Shown: positions 33,401 to 44,292, counted from the stretch's first letter. The stretch is DNA of 64,000 nt from Flaveria trinervia (GCA_025506515.1 CM046453.1:45430395-45494394); one strand, 5' to 3'. Numbers and translations are program-made. The notes: generated by a model not told the origin, from the sequence alone.

Positions 33401-33818
33401 GTCCACATGTGGGGGATGTCAGTTTCTTGGCAGAAGGGTTGTCTCATGGCCATGCAAGAAACAATCCTATGTCTCTACATCAACTGTTGAAGTTGAATAC
33501 ATTGCTATTGCAAGCTGTTGTGCTCGAGTGCTATGGATTCTAAATCAGATGCTTGAATATGGATTAAATTTCAAGGAGACTCCCATTCACATAGATAACA
33601 ACAGTGTTATCTCTATCATAGAGAATACTATGCAACACTCAAGGACCAAACACATCAACATCAGGTATCATTTAATTAGAGATAATTTCAAAAAGGGATT
33701 AATAAAAATAGTCAAAGTCCACACAAATGACCAATATGCTGATTTGTTTACAAAGGCTTTTGATGAACAAAGATTTAAATATCTTATATCAGCTGTTTGG
33801 ATGATAAACTTTGAGTAG
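30462..33818 (+). pseudogene. pol of E2 (broken)
   Basis: Begins mid-protease (GGDESGYISGRGKV, NELGYKLLSVSRFCDQ). Integrase zinc region with RMCHVNFKNMNKV and CVACLKRKQH, core LDMDLFGPTS and NGVAERRNMTL; the usual SDNGTEF block reads CDQGTEF. RT at about 32300-33170 has TIGTKWVFRNKKDD, a variant VYQLDVKCAF and an intact VQVYVDDIIIG. RNase H at 33213-33818 has KSTCGGCQFLGRR, VEVEYIAIASC, HIDNNSVI and ends ADLFTKAF. In-frame stops (for example near 31377 and 32289) and frameshifts make it inactive. The RNase H block of 201 codons is the best preserved part. Confidence 0.88.
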
Positions 33819-34096
33819 GTTTTTCTAAACACTAACTCTTATTATTTCTTCAAATCTGTGTGTCCTAAGTTGTCTAGTTCATCACTTTCATAAGCTCTTG
33901 TTTTCTTAGGAAGAACATATTTTGAAGAATTTCCTTAGATTTTTGAAAATTTCTAATCCTTCAAAAGATATGCTTTTATCTTTGGAAGAAAATCATTATA
34001 ACTGTCTAAGAAATTTACCTTTGAAAGAAATTTCTGAAATATCTTCTGAAGCTTTATACTTGTCTCAGACACTTATATGTTCTCAAGGACCATTTT
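33819..34096 (+). other. Spacer after the E2 pol
   Basis: About 280 bp of AT-rich sequence with no coding support. It contains CTTTGAAAGAAATTTCTGAA and ATCTTCTGAAGC, similar to the block just after the pol of B. That suggests E too had a pol-accessory spacer, cut here by G. Confidence 0.5.
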
Positions 34097-34404
34097 TGTT
34101 AGTGCTCTAAAAAGAAAGATTAACATGTTGTCTTTAGTTGTCTTTTAACATTTTGTAATAGTATAGGGACTATTTTTGTAATTGTTAGTTCCTTTCTGTT
34201 TCATTATAAATAGCTTAGACTGTTAGTTGGTAGTAGAGTTTTGAAGATAGAGATTCGAACCTGCTTTCATACTTGTAATTGTCTTATCTTGATATTAATG
34301 AAAACTTGAATTTTGTTGATATCTTGTTTTGATTTGATTACTTTGTATGATTTTCATTGAATTGTGTTCACAATTATCACAGATTGATTCATTTGATCCT
34401 ATCA
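34097..34404 (+). repeat. 5' LTR of G (308 bp, left edge provisional)
   Basis: The right edge is secure: GATCCTATCA, two bases before the PBS. The left edge is chosen at TGTTAGTGCTC because TGTTAG and CTATCA are near inverted repeats and because sequence before it resembles the post-pol spacer of B. A TATA-like CATTATAAATAG lies near 34200. The second LTR is outside the window, so the length is not confirmed. Confidence 0.6.
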
Positions 34405-34406
34405 AT

Positions 34407-34418
34407 TGGTATCAAAGC
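34407..34418 (+). other. Primer binding site of G
   Basis: TGGTATCAAAGC, two bases after the LTR. One base off the site used by C (TGGTATCAGAGC), consistent with initiator tRNA-Met priming. Confidence 0.8.
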
Positions 34419-35224
34419 TGTTGGTAGCGGTTAATTGAGTAATTTTGAAGTTTATCGAACTTTGAAACTCAAAAGCTTACTGAATCTGTGATTGATAGAC
34501 AATTCAAATGAAAACTAGTGGATTTAGCTGTGTTTCATCATCCGAAATATGATTTGAACCACAATTAGCAGTTGAATTCATCAAATTTGAGTTAATTTGG
34601 TGAATTTGTGTTCGTAAAGTTCATTGTTTTTTTTCGAACTGAAAATTGCAAATTAATTGATTTGTGTTGATATCAATAGAAATTGATTTCAGAAGAATGA
34701 TTATCGGCATAAAACTCATCTAATTGAAAAGTTTCAATCAACTTCATCAACTTTTGAAGATTTTCAGAAGATTCGAGTCTGTTATATTCATATGAACATG
34801 ATGAATGTGACGCATTAGGGTTGAAGTTTGCTTAAAAAATGTCCAAGTGTTAGGCGTTTGACTACTGTTTAGTCGTACCAACACTATGTAGATGTTTTCA
34901 GTTCAGACGTTTGACCACTGTTCGAGAGAGTCCAGACGTATCATTGTTGAGAAGTATTTGAATTGTTTAGACGTTTGACAATGGTGTAGGCTCATCAACT
35001 TTGTAGACGCATCACAACTATTCTGACATTTTACAACTGTTTAGACGCATCAATTTTTAGGCGTTTTGAAAAAAAAATTGCTAAGGCGTTCCCTTAACTT
35101 TAAACTTAGACGCATGAACTGTTGAGGCGTTTGAATACTGTTCAGGCGTTTCAACCTCGATACTTAGAATTTTTTAAAAGAAAATTCTTTGAAAACTTTT
35201 TGAATTTTTTTTAAATTCAAAATA
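34419..35224 (+). other. 5' leader of G
   Basis: About 800 bp between PBS and gag with no reading frame. The right half (34851-35152) is a degenerate repeat field built on AGACGTTTGAC. Confidence 0.75.
34851..35152 (+). repeat. AGACGTTTGAC repeat field in the G leader
   Basis: At least ten degenerate copies of AGRCGTTTGAC-ACTGTT or AGACGCATCA, for example AGGCGTTTGACTACTGTT near 34852 and CAGACGTTTGACCACTGTT near 34904, with later copies near 34967, 35003, 35045, 35104, 35124 and 35140. Spacing is irregular (roughly 20-55 bp). Unlike the F leader repeat in sequence, but in the same position. Confidence 0.75.
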
Positions 35225-38200
35225 ATGGTGAAATCAGAAGATTCTGAAAATAGAGTTCCAAAACATAAAAACAGAGCTGATTTTAAAAATTGGTCACTTA
35301 GGTTGAAACATCACTTAAATTCCATTGATACTGATCTTTGGAAATCCATAGAAAAAGGACCATTCATTCCAATAATCACTGACGGACCTCACAAAGGATT
35401 GGTATACACTAAAGACTCTCAGGAACCATATCCTGAAGATGGTCTTCAAGGAGATGACTTGAGAAGAGTAAAAAATGATGTCAGAGCATACTCCTTGATG
35501 TGTAAAGGACTACCTCTGGAAGTTCTTGCAAGGCTTGATGGATATCAAACTGGATATACCATGTATAAAGCCTTAAAGACTATATGTGAACGAGGAAAGG
35601 ATATTCAAAATCACAAGAAACAAAAGTTGAAAAGGCAATTGGAACTGTTTCAACATTTATCTGGAGATACTATAAACCAAATGATGAACAGATTTGTTCA
35701 ACTTACTACTGAGATGAAAACAGCTGGTATTAAGCCTCATCTTGAAGATCTAAATCTTAGACTACTCAATGCTTTACCATCATCATGGAAACAAACAGTA
35801 ACCTTACTAAAGCATACTGATAAGTTCCCTATGGATTTAGATCTACTTATTGCCAAGATTGAGTCTGTAGAAATTGATAAAAGCTCAAGGAACAATGATA
35901 GAGCAGCATCAATGTCTCAGTATCAGTTTGTTGCTTCTCCAGCAAACACAGTTGAAAATGCTTTCATGGCAAAAAGTGAGAAAGTTAAAGAAGAAGAAGG
36001 AGATTTATTTGTCAGAGCAGGATTTTTCACTGACTCATCATTTACTAGTGCCCCTGCTTACACAACACAATCTCATTCTCAATGTCCTCCTAAATCTTAG
36101 TCTCAAACATCAAATGTTCAATCAGAGACTTCATCATCTAACTTTGCTAAATCTAGCAAAGTTAAAGATGTGATAAACATCCTATTAGAGGATGAAGAAT
36201 CAAAAACTGCATCTACTGCATTTATGGCTAGTTTTCAAGCATATCAAGGTATCCATTTAACTCAATTAGATATTGTTTTGTAGGATTTATTTGAAATGGA
36301 TCCTCAAGATGTGGAAGAAATGGACTTAAACTGGCAAATGGTAATGATTGCTTACAAGACACAAAAACACTCATATGTCAACAGAAGTACAAGCCAAGTG
36401 CTAACAAGACTGTTGGATTTGACAAGTCAAAATCTAGGTGTTTTAACTGTAACAACTATGGCCTTTCTCAAGAGAATGCAAAGCTCCGAGAAATAATGGA
36501 GGACATGCTCAATCAAGCAATCAAAGGTTTCAACAAGCTCTAGAGACTTATCAAAACCCTTATCAAAGTCTTCCTATGCCTGAGCTTAAAGATGAAACAA
36601 AATCATCTGATGAAACCAAGAAAGCTCTTGTAGTCAATATTAAAGATGGTTATGATTGGAGTGCATATGCTGAACAATTTACAAATGCTTTAACATCTAG
36701 TTTATCTCTTATTGCAGAAATTCAGGAAGAAGATTGGTCAGAAAACAAGGATCCAAAGGTGGAAGGTGAAAATGATGAAGATGACTATGATTGGAGTGAC
36801 AAATCAGATCCTAAGGAGGATAATGATGAAGTAGCTCTAATGGCACAGTCTGATCAACCAAAGGTTGACACTTCATCTTTAAAATCTAAAACCTCATCTC
36901 CAAAATTTCCTGAAATACCATCTAAAGTGAGAGAAAAGCTATGCACGAAATCATGCTTCGAACATGTTGAATACTACAGAACATACTCATATAAATTTGT
37001 GAGAAACTCAAACAAGAAGAATCATGCATAACAAATTGAAAGCTCGTCATAAAATAGCAGACCAAAAGATTATCTCTCTTCAAACTTCATGGAACAAAAC
37101 TCTATAAGAATTAGAAAACGTTTCTAAACAATTGGAAGAGATGACTAAAAATCTTGAACAGATAGCACATGCTGCTACTCAAATGGATCTTGCAAAAGTT
37201 AAGAGTTCAAAAATGATTGTAGAAAAACTGGTAAGTGAGAGGAAAGATAAACAGAAAGCAGGATTAGGCTTCACTCATGAACCTATGCCTGAATCTATCA
37301 CAAACACTTTACCAGAGAACTTCAATACACATGATCATTCTCCTGAAAACAAAGCTAAACTTAAAGCTTTTCAGGTCAAAAACAAGAATTATGGAGAAGA
37401 AAAGGAAAATATAAAAGTGTTTGATGAGAATGATCAAGAAAAGATTAAAAATGGTCATCCTATCAAAATAAAATCATATGAACCTAAACAATCAAAACAA
37501 AACACTTCTGATAAAATTAATTATGTGTTGGAAAAAGTGAAAGTTCAAAGCAAGACAAACAACAGGAAGGAAGATCAGAAGATTCAAACAAAATTATCTC
37601 AAACTATTTCAATCTGAAAAAAAATCTTCTTCTCATGATGTTCAATCTGAAAGTAAACCAAGTTCTTCTAAATCAAGGAACCAAAGGAGAAGAAAGAAAG
37701 CTTCATCAATCAAATCTGAACAGAACAAGAGTTCAAAAAAGTTGATCAAAGCAACAAGTCAAATAACAAAACTCACACCGATAAAATTTGTGTCAGCAGG
37801 TTTGTTAAATATGAATTCTCCTCAAAACAACAAAGTGAATTCTATGAATAAATATCACTCTGATCTGAAATCAAGTTCAGATTCTAAGACTTCCCCTATA
37901 GCAAAAAGATTTGTTCCTAAAACATTCAAGAAAGAAGTTCATGTTAAACAAATGAATAACAATCTGACACAAAATCAAATTGTGAAAAATGGAACACAAC
38001 ACTTTAACTATTTGACACCAAAATCAAACATTGTGTCAATGTAAAAAGTTAGCAAACAGTTGTTTAAAACTCCACAAAGGTACTGTGAAATATGTGATAT
38101 GAAAAATCACAATACTGCTGAGTGCTATTTCAACAAGTACTGTCACATATGTGACATGAGAAATCATTCTACAGCACATTGTTATTTTAACAAATACTGT

Positions 38201-38640
38201 ACTTATTGTGATGAGAAGACTCACAATACTACAAATTGTTACTTTAGAATGAGATCACCTAAAAGAGAATTTGCAAACTCAAACTTGAGCAAAGGTTATG
38301 TTAATCCTCAATTTATGAGAAATCAAACTGATAAATTTCAAAGAATAACTAATCACCATCTTTAGGTTTGAGATCTTTCCAAAAGAAAAATTATGTGAGA
38401 TCTAAAAATGTCCAAGAGCAATTCATATCAAGATCGGTAAAATGACTAATAAAAATGCTAGTCATCAATTTGTGTCAAAAATTGATAAATCAAAAGGTAT
38501 GAATGCTTTCAAAAATAACTCAAACAATTTCCAAAACAAGATTGGTAAATTCATCAAGAATAAACCTGATTTGAACAATCTTCATTACAAACAATTTACC
38601 ATTGTTGATAAATTTGGAAAACTCAAGGCCATCTCGGCTT
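35225..38640 (+). pseudogene. gag of G (broken), with three tandem zinc knuckles
   Basis: The first frame (35225-36100, 291 codons) is the Gag core: NWSLRLKHHLNS, VRAYSLMCKGLP, HLSGDTINQMMNRF and LLNALPSSWKQT. A TAG ends it. The equivalent of the usual zinc knuckle (about 36430) reads CFNCNNYGLSQENA, where His and the last Cys are lost. An acidic stretch (36576-37031), a Lys/Glu-rich probable coiled coil (37132-37617) and a basic Ser/Lys region follow. Then 38089-38245 carries three CX2CX4HX4C knuckles: CEICDMKNHNTAEC, CHICDMRNHSTAHC and CTYCDEKTHNTTNC. Several frameshifts break the whole. The three knuckles themselves are intact. Confidence 0.82.
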
Positions 38641-41046
38641 GGGTGGATATATCAACTTAATTTTCTTGTTGTTCAGGTATGCCCAAGAAGACCACTCAAT
38701 ACATGGTATGTGGATAGTGGGTGTAGCCGGCATATGACAGGAAATCATGCCTTGTTACAAGACTTTAAGTTAAAATATGGAACACATGTCGCCTTTGATG
38801 GTGATGCTTGTGGAAAAATAACTGGAAAAGGAACAATATCAAATGGGATAATAAGCTTTGACAAAGTCAACTTTTGCTCACAATTGAACTTTAAATCTTT
38901 TAAGTGTATCCCAAATTTGTGATAAATCATATTCTAATCTTTTTGATGATTCATTCTGTTATGTTTTGAAGCTAGGTTTTCAGATAAGCAAAGAGTGGGT
39001 AATTGTTACAGCTGAAAGGGATAGAGATGTATACAAATTAGATATGTCTCAAGTTGATCCTTCAACCGAAACAACTTGCCTAATTGCTAAAGCATCTAAT
39101 GATGAAAGCCATCTTTGGCATAGACATCTCGGACATTCAAATTTCATGAATTTGAACAAGCTTGTAACAGGAAATCATGTTGTTGGACTTCCATCAAAGA
39201 AGTTTGCAACAACTGATCACTGCTCAACATGTTTAAAGGGAAAACAACACAGAGCGTCTTATAAGACCAAACTCATAAACTCAACTTCCAAACCTCTTCA
39301 ATTGTTACATATGGATCTTTTTGGACCAACAAATGTCAAGATTATTGGACGAAAATCATATTGTTTAGTTATCATTGATGACTATACAAGATTTTCATGG
39401 GTTTTCTTTTTGTATGCTAAATCTGAAACGGTGGAATTACTAAAAGGATTTATCATTAAAGTTGAAAATCAATTAGAAAATAAAGTGAAAATAATAAGAA
39501 GTGATAATGGAACAGAATTCAGAAATGCTAACATTGAAATGTTTGTGCTCAGAAAGGGATAGCTCATCAGTTCAGTGCTCCTAGAACTCCTCAACAAAAT
39601 GGAGTTGCTGAAAGGAAGAACACAACATTGATTGAAGCTGCCCGTTCTATGTTAGCTGATGCAAAGATTCCTATAACCTTTTGGGATGAAGCTATATCAA
39701 CTGTGTGTTTTGTTCAGAACAGAACCTTAATTGTGAAAGATAAAATGAAAACTTCTTATGAGTTAATGTTTGGCAGGAAACCAAACATAAATTTTCTAAA
39801 ATCATTTGGTTGTCTTGTTATGATTCTTAATTCAAATGATCAGTTAGGAAAATTTGATGCAAAATCTGATAACGGATTTGTCGTTGGATATTCATCTGTT
39901 TCAAAAGCCTATCGAGTCTACAACTCTTGGACAAATATAATTCTTGAAACATTCAACGTTAAATTTCTGGAAAATTCTTTTCCATGTGTTGCAAATGGTC
40001 GTGCATGGTTATTTGATTTAGATTCATTATCAATCTCTTTTCAATCTAACTTGTTTAATCAATCAAATTGTTTTGATTCTACAGGTAAAAAGAACTCTAG
40101 AGGAGATCTTGGATCTTTCAGTGAGGACTCAGATTCTGATGACCCAAATGATTCTAGCTCAAACTACCCATTTTTATCATTTTTCAAGGATTCATCAATA
40201 CGATTAAATGACAATGATCATGCTAATTCAGCTTCAAATCATTCAGTCTCAATTGATCAGGAAGGATCACAACCTTTTCCTAATGATGGTAATAATTTCG
40301 TGCAACCTGAGTTTGGAACATCATCCATCTCTGGTGATGTAGTTGATACTGGTAACTTTGATTACTTTATTAACTCACCAAGTCAAGTTCCAAATTTTAA
40401 TCCACATTCTTCTAACTTGGTACATAAGCTCTCCACCTAAACCAAACAAATCCGATGTTAATATTCAATGTGATGAGATTCCAACATCTCGTATTCACAA
40501 GAATCATCCAATTTCTCAGATTATTGGTCCATTGAATGAGAGAACAACAAGGAGTAAATCAGAACAAGCAAACTTGTGCTTATACTCTTGTTTTTTGTCT
40601 CAAATTGTTCCTAAAAATGTTACCGAAGCATTAAAGGACAATGGTTGGATAGAAGCTATGAGAGAAGAATTACTTCAATTTCGCAAACAAGAAGTATGGA
40701 ATTTAGTGGATTTACGTGAAGGAGAAAATGCTATAGGCACGAAATGGTTGTTTAGAAATAAGACTAATGATTGTGGTATAGTTATAAGGAACAAAGTAAG
40801 ACTTGTTGCACAAGGATACACACAGAAAGAAGGGATAGATTATGATGAGGTGTTTGCACCAGTTGCAAGACTTGAATCCATTCGAGTTTTCCTGGTTTAT
40901 GCTTTATTCATGAAATTTAAGGTGTATCAAATGGATGTAAACGGTGTATTTTTATATGGTCCTATCACTGACGATGTGTTTGTGAAGCAACCACCAGGCT
41001 TTGAGGATGCAGAATTTCCACATCGAGTTTATAAGCTGAGTAAAGC
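38641..41046 (+). pseudogene. pol of G (protease-integrase-partial RT)
   Basis: Protease WYVDSGCSRHMTGNHALL (38704 on); integrase zinc region LWHRHLGHSNFMNL and CSTCLKGKQH; integrase core LLHMDLFGPTN, RSDNGTEF and NGVAERKN, all three acidic residues present but split by a frameshift near 39560; integrase C-terminus to about 40010; Ser/Asp-rich linker; RT start with AIGTKWLFRNK and YQMDVNGVFLYG. A frameshift near 38920 and another near 40430 separate blocks. It ends at 41046 where D is inserted, before the YVDD motif. Confidence 0.87.
41042..41046. repeat. Presumed target-site duplication of D (left copy)
   Basis: AAAGC of the G RT frame precedes the D LTR. The partner would lie beyond 64000. 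Confidence 0.4.
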
Positions 41047-41896
41047 TGTTAGGATCCGTGATTTAAGTTTGATTAATTAGAGTAGATTGCAGCAGAATTT
41101 GAACAATGAATTAGACAATTTAGCAAGAACTCAATTGATATTCAATGGAATAGTACACGGTTATAGAGAGAGAGAGAGAATTCTACAAAAGGAATATTTC
41201 ATTCAAATGCTTTCGTGGTGGCTGAAAGTCACACGTTATAATTAGGTCAACATTCTCATATAAGGAATCTGACGTCTGCTGATGTCACTTGATAGTGACA
41301 TCTAACAGAATTATACAAACAACTGAAACTATGCAAACTACTGAGAATGTTCTCACTAACTGATCACATCTCAGAGATGCTAAGTACAAGAACATAAAAC
41401 TACTAAACTAAAAGTACTGAAACTATAACTACTGAAAGGTAAATTACAAGTACTAAAAAGGAAACCATCACAACTACTGAAGTAATAACTTCAGCTGTTG
41501 TGACAACTACTGAAGTTAATAACTTCAGCTGTTGTGACAACTACTGAAGTTAATAACTTCAGCTGTTGTGACAACTACTGATCACTCTGGTCTTCGGTCT
41601 TTGTCTTTAGTCTTTATTCTTTAGACTTTTATTTTAGACGTTGTCTTCAGCTGATAGCTTCAGACTTTGTCTTCAGTACTTCACTTTTCAGACTTTGTCT
41701 TCAGTACTTTACTTTCAGACTTTGTCTTCAGTACTTTACTTTTTAGACTTTGTCTTCAGTAGAAATCTTCAGATCTTGTCTTCAGACCTTGTAATCAGCT
41801 GATGTCTTTAGCTATTGTGATCTTCTTCAGCAGTTGTAATGTCTGTGGGACTTGGAGGATTTTCTGATCAGGCTCATTGGTTCTTTTGGTCCAACA
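41047..41896 (-). repeat. 3' LTR of D (850 bp)
   Basis: On the minus strand starts TGTTGGACCAAAAGAACC and ends CGGATCCTAACA. It contains a diverged form of the 26-bp array (about 41595-41800) and a 34-bp palindromic tandem repeat (41471-41571). The core promoter reads CTTATATGAG where A and C have CTCTATATA, so the TATA box has decayed. Confidence 0.9.
41471..41571 (-). repeat. Three palindromic 33/34-bp tandem repeats in the D LTR
   Basis: Units 41471-41503, 41504-41537 and 41538-41571 are practically identical. Each contains CTGAAGTTAATAACTTCAG, a near-perfect inverted repeat, flanked by CAACTA and CTGTTGTGA, so consecutive units can also pair with each other. C and A have only a single copy of the matching stem. 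Confidence 0.9.
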
Positions 41897-41898
41897 AA

Positions 41899-41906
41899 CT
41901 CCTCCT
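41899..41906 (-). other. Polypurine tract of D
   Basis: The minus strand reads AGGAGGAG two bases before the LTR, equivalent to AGGGGGAG in A and C. Confidence 0.8.
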
Positions 41907-42103
41907 GAACCAATGCAGCCAAAACCTCTAAGTTTATTAAAGATCCCACTTATTCTTTGGCAGAAACACCCTCTTGATCAGCTTCAGAGGTAATCATGTA
42001 AGCACAGGCCGGGAAAAGGTTTCTGATCTTTTGATTGACTAAGTGTGGAAGGGAACTCTGTCTTGGGGAAACTGGACACAGAGTCTTGTCCCAACCATGA
42101 GAC

Positions 42104-43654
42104 CTAATTCCCATTGATGAGTCTGTAAGACTCTCTTGCATAGGCCTCAAAGAGAACAACTTGTTCCTCCTTGGTGAGTTCTTCTGCTTCTCCCTCAAAG
42201 AAGAACTCAGGGCCATAATATTCAGACAGATACCTTACTGTCTTCCCATTCTTCAACTCAACAATTGTGATCTCTCTGTTTGCGAATTCATCTAGATGAG
42301 AGCCTTCTAACAACAACTGGAGTTCACTCTTTTGAAGATCTTCAAGTCTCTTATAACAGCCCCTTTTTGATCATTTTGTTCTCAAGTAGAGATTAAGGGG
42401 TTGTCTTTGAGTTGTGTGCTCTCTTGAATTCTTCTATAATCTCCCAGGGTGAGACTACCATAGCCAACATAATTGCAGCATTCAAAGTCTTTTTCACTTG
42501 GCCATGAAATCTACTTGGTATGTTCTTCTTGTGTATTGTGGAACTTACCCTGGGGTCTGGCCAAATCCTCACTCTTCTCTTTGATGTTGGAATGTATGCC
42601 TAAGAGTGTACACCTCAGAGCTTGTTTCTTCATTTCTTGAATGGATGAGGACTGAGGGAAGTCCTTGTCAACCATTTTGAGAAATTGCTCATCATGCTAC
42701 TTCTGCTATTCTACTTCTTCAATCTTCACCTTCACCATTTGCATTTGCAAGTCAGGTGTGATCATCTGTTGACTTCTGGGCTCAGGTTTTTAAGTTTGAG
42801 AACAGCAGAGATTGGCAGACTGTCTTCATTCTCATCCACTTCTTCTTCTTCTACCCTCAACACCCTTCTCCTCCTTCTGGGTGTATCATTGGGTGTGGTT
42901 TGAGATGGTTTTTGGGGTAATGGAATTGGTTTTGTGGGTTGAGTTGTGGGTGGTTTTGGTTTAGGGTTAGAATTGCAGATTTTAGAGATGATTGCTTTGA
43001 GGGTTGTTTTTGAGTGGGAATATGAGAAGGCTGATCTAGTAATTTAGTGGTGAGTTTGGCTTTTGAGAGCTTTGCCATCTCAGTTCTCTTCCCAGCACCT
43101 GCTTCATCCAGTGCTTCGTTGATCAACCCTTTGTTGTAGCTTCCAGCATAACAGATTTTCTTGGTTATCTCCAAGATACTGTCTCTGGACCAAGACTTCA
43201 TCTCTACCAATGATCTTCCTAGATATTTGGCAATAAACCTGATCATAATCTCCAACCTTTTCCTATCCATCACACTGTAACTAGCCCATCTTGCTTGAAT
43301 TTCATTTATCTCCAGCCTTCTGATCTCAACATCTATGGTGGCTGTGTCATGACCCTGTCTGAAGAGCTGATCTATTATTTTGTCCATAGATCTGCTGTGA
43401 GCTTCATCAGCTTCTTTGACTAGATCTTCTAAGGACTTTTCTCCATCAGACTTTGACTCAGCACTTCTCTTCCTTTTGTAAGTGATCAGCTGATCTTTCT
43501 GCTCTTTGTTTGTGCTCAGCTCTTGCACTGTGATCAGCTGTTTCTCTGAGATCAGTTCTTGTTCTTTCTCCAACTTCTTTTCTTTTTCTGCTTCTTTCAC
43601 ATCTTCTACTCTGTTCCTTTTCCTTTCTTTCACTGCCTTAGACTTAGTAGTCTC
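42104..43654 (-). pseudogene. Accessory ORF of D, C-terminal part
   Basis: On the minus strand from the C insertion site: a charged coiled-coil-like segment (EKEKKLEKEQELISEKQ), the conserved block SMDKIIDQLFRQGHDT and MIRFIAKYLGRSLVEMK, a Pro/Gln-rich linker, a basic cluster TPRRRRRVLR (42884-42855) with a Glu-rich tract, then, after frameshifts, the C-terminal domain ending in ARESYRLINGN (stop 42104-42106). The blocks match A and C at the residue level while linkers differ. The basic cluster is kept even though Lys has become Arg. No catalytic motif, signal peptide or membrane helix is evident. Function unknown; nuclear targeting is an inference. Confidence 0.82.
43650..43654. repeat. Target-site duplication of C, left copy
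   Basis: GTCTC directly before the 5' LTR of C; repeated at 56509-56513. Confidence 0.95.
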
Positions 43655-43764
43655 TGTTTGACCAAAAGAACCAATGAGCCGGATCAAAAAACCTTTAACT
43701 CCCACAGACGTCACAACAACTACTGAAGACCACAACAGCTGAAGACAACAACTGATTATAAAGT

Positions 43765-44155
43765 CTGAACACAAGTGCTGAAGACAAAGTCTGAAGCAAG
43801 TGCGGAAGACAAAGTCTGAAGACAAGTGCTGAAGACAATGTGTGAAGACAAGTGCTGAAGACAAAGTCTGAAGACACAAGTGCTGAAGACAAAGTCTGAA
43901 GACAAGTGCTGAAGACAAAGTCTGAAGACAAGTGCGGAAGACAAAGTCTGAAGACAAGTGCTGAAGACAGAGTCTGAAGACAAGTGCTGAAGACAATGTC
44001 TGAAGACACAAGTGCTGAAGACAAAGTTTGAAGACAAGTGCTCAAGACAAAGTCTGAAGACAAGTGCTGAAGACAAAGTCTGAAGACAAGTGCTGCAGAC
44101 AAAGTATGAAGACACAAGTGCTGAAGACAAAGTCTGAAGACACAAGTGCTGAAGA
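43765..44155 (+). repeat. 26-bp tandem array in the C 5' LTR (about 15 units)
   Basis: I count 15 units ending in AAGTGC, each made of CTGAAGACAAAGT plus CTGAAGACAAGTG with 26- or 28-bp length. The 3' LTR has about 16 units in a different order of variants, and A has 7. The complementary strand has no stop codon in any frame across the array, so it yields overlapping antisense open frames that are an artefact of the repeat. Confidence 0.9.
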
Positions 44156-44172
44156 CCAAAGTATCAGACGTT

Positions 44173-44292
44173 GTCACAACAGCTGAAGAGGTCTTCTTCA
44201 GTAGTTGTGACGGTTTACCTTTCAGTAGTTTTATGTTTTATCTGTTTAGTAGTTTGACACAACAGCTGAAGAATACTTCTTCAGTTGTTGTG
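44173..44292 (+). repeat. Two long inverted repeats in U3 of C
   Basis: First: GTCACAACAGCTGAAGA pairs with TCTTCAGTAGTTGTGAC (44173-44211), loop GGTC(T), two mismatches. Second: CACAACAGCTGAAGAA pairs with TTCTTCAGTTGTTGTG (44258-44292). Both are present in the 3' LTR (about 55934 and 56024), and the first also in A (about 1628). As U3 sequence they would fold in the 3' end of the element RNA. The stems share CAGTAGTT/AACTACTG with the internal array at 51400-51800. Confidence 0.85.

Larger units (their letters stand above)
30462..34096 (+). mobile_element. Element E2: 3' part of a Sirevirus-like copia element
   Basis: A plus-strand element truncated on the left at the F3 breakpoint (inside the protease) and on the right by insertion of G in the spacer after pol. 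It has no LTR in the window. Its RT and integrase are closer to C than to F. Confidence 0.75.
34097..41046 (+). mobile_element. Element G: Sirevirus-like copia element, 5' part
   Basis: 5' LTR, PBS, leader, gag, protease, integrase and the first part of RT on the plus strand, then abruptly the LTR of D inside the RT (at VYKLSKA, before the expected LYGL). The remainder should lie beyond the right end of the window. Gag carries an unusual set of three adjacent zinc knuckles. Confidence 0.85.

Noticed and set aside
36576..37031. Acidic frame after the G Gag core considered as a host gene
   Set aside because: It continues the gag reading after frameshifts and sits between Gag core and zinc knuckles, so it belongs to the element.
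43765..44155. CRISPR-like look of the short regular repeats
   Set aside because: A eukaryotic LTR, no unique spacers between repeats, no cas genes; a simple tandem array in U3.
43756..44177. Overlapping minus-strand open frames (CLQTLSSALVF repeats) in the C, A and D LTRs
   Set aside because: They arise because the 26-bp array has no antisense stop codon in any frame; there is no conserved start and no similarity to a real protein.
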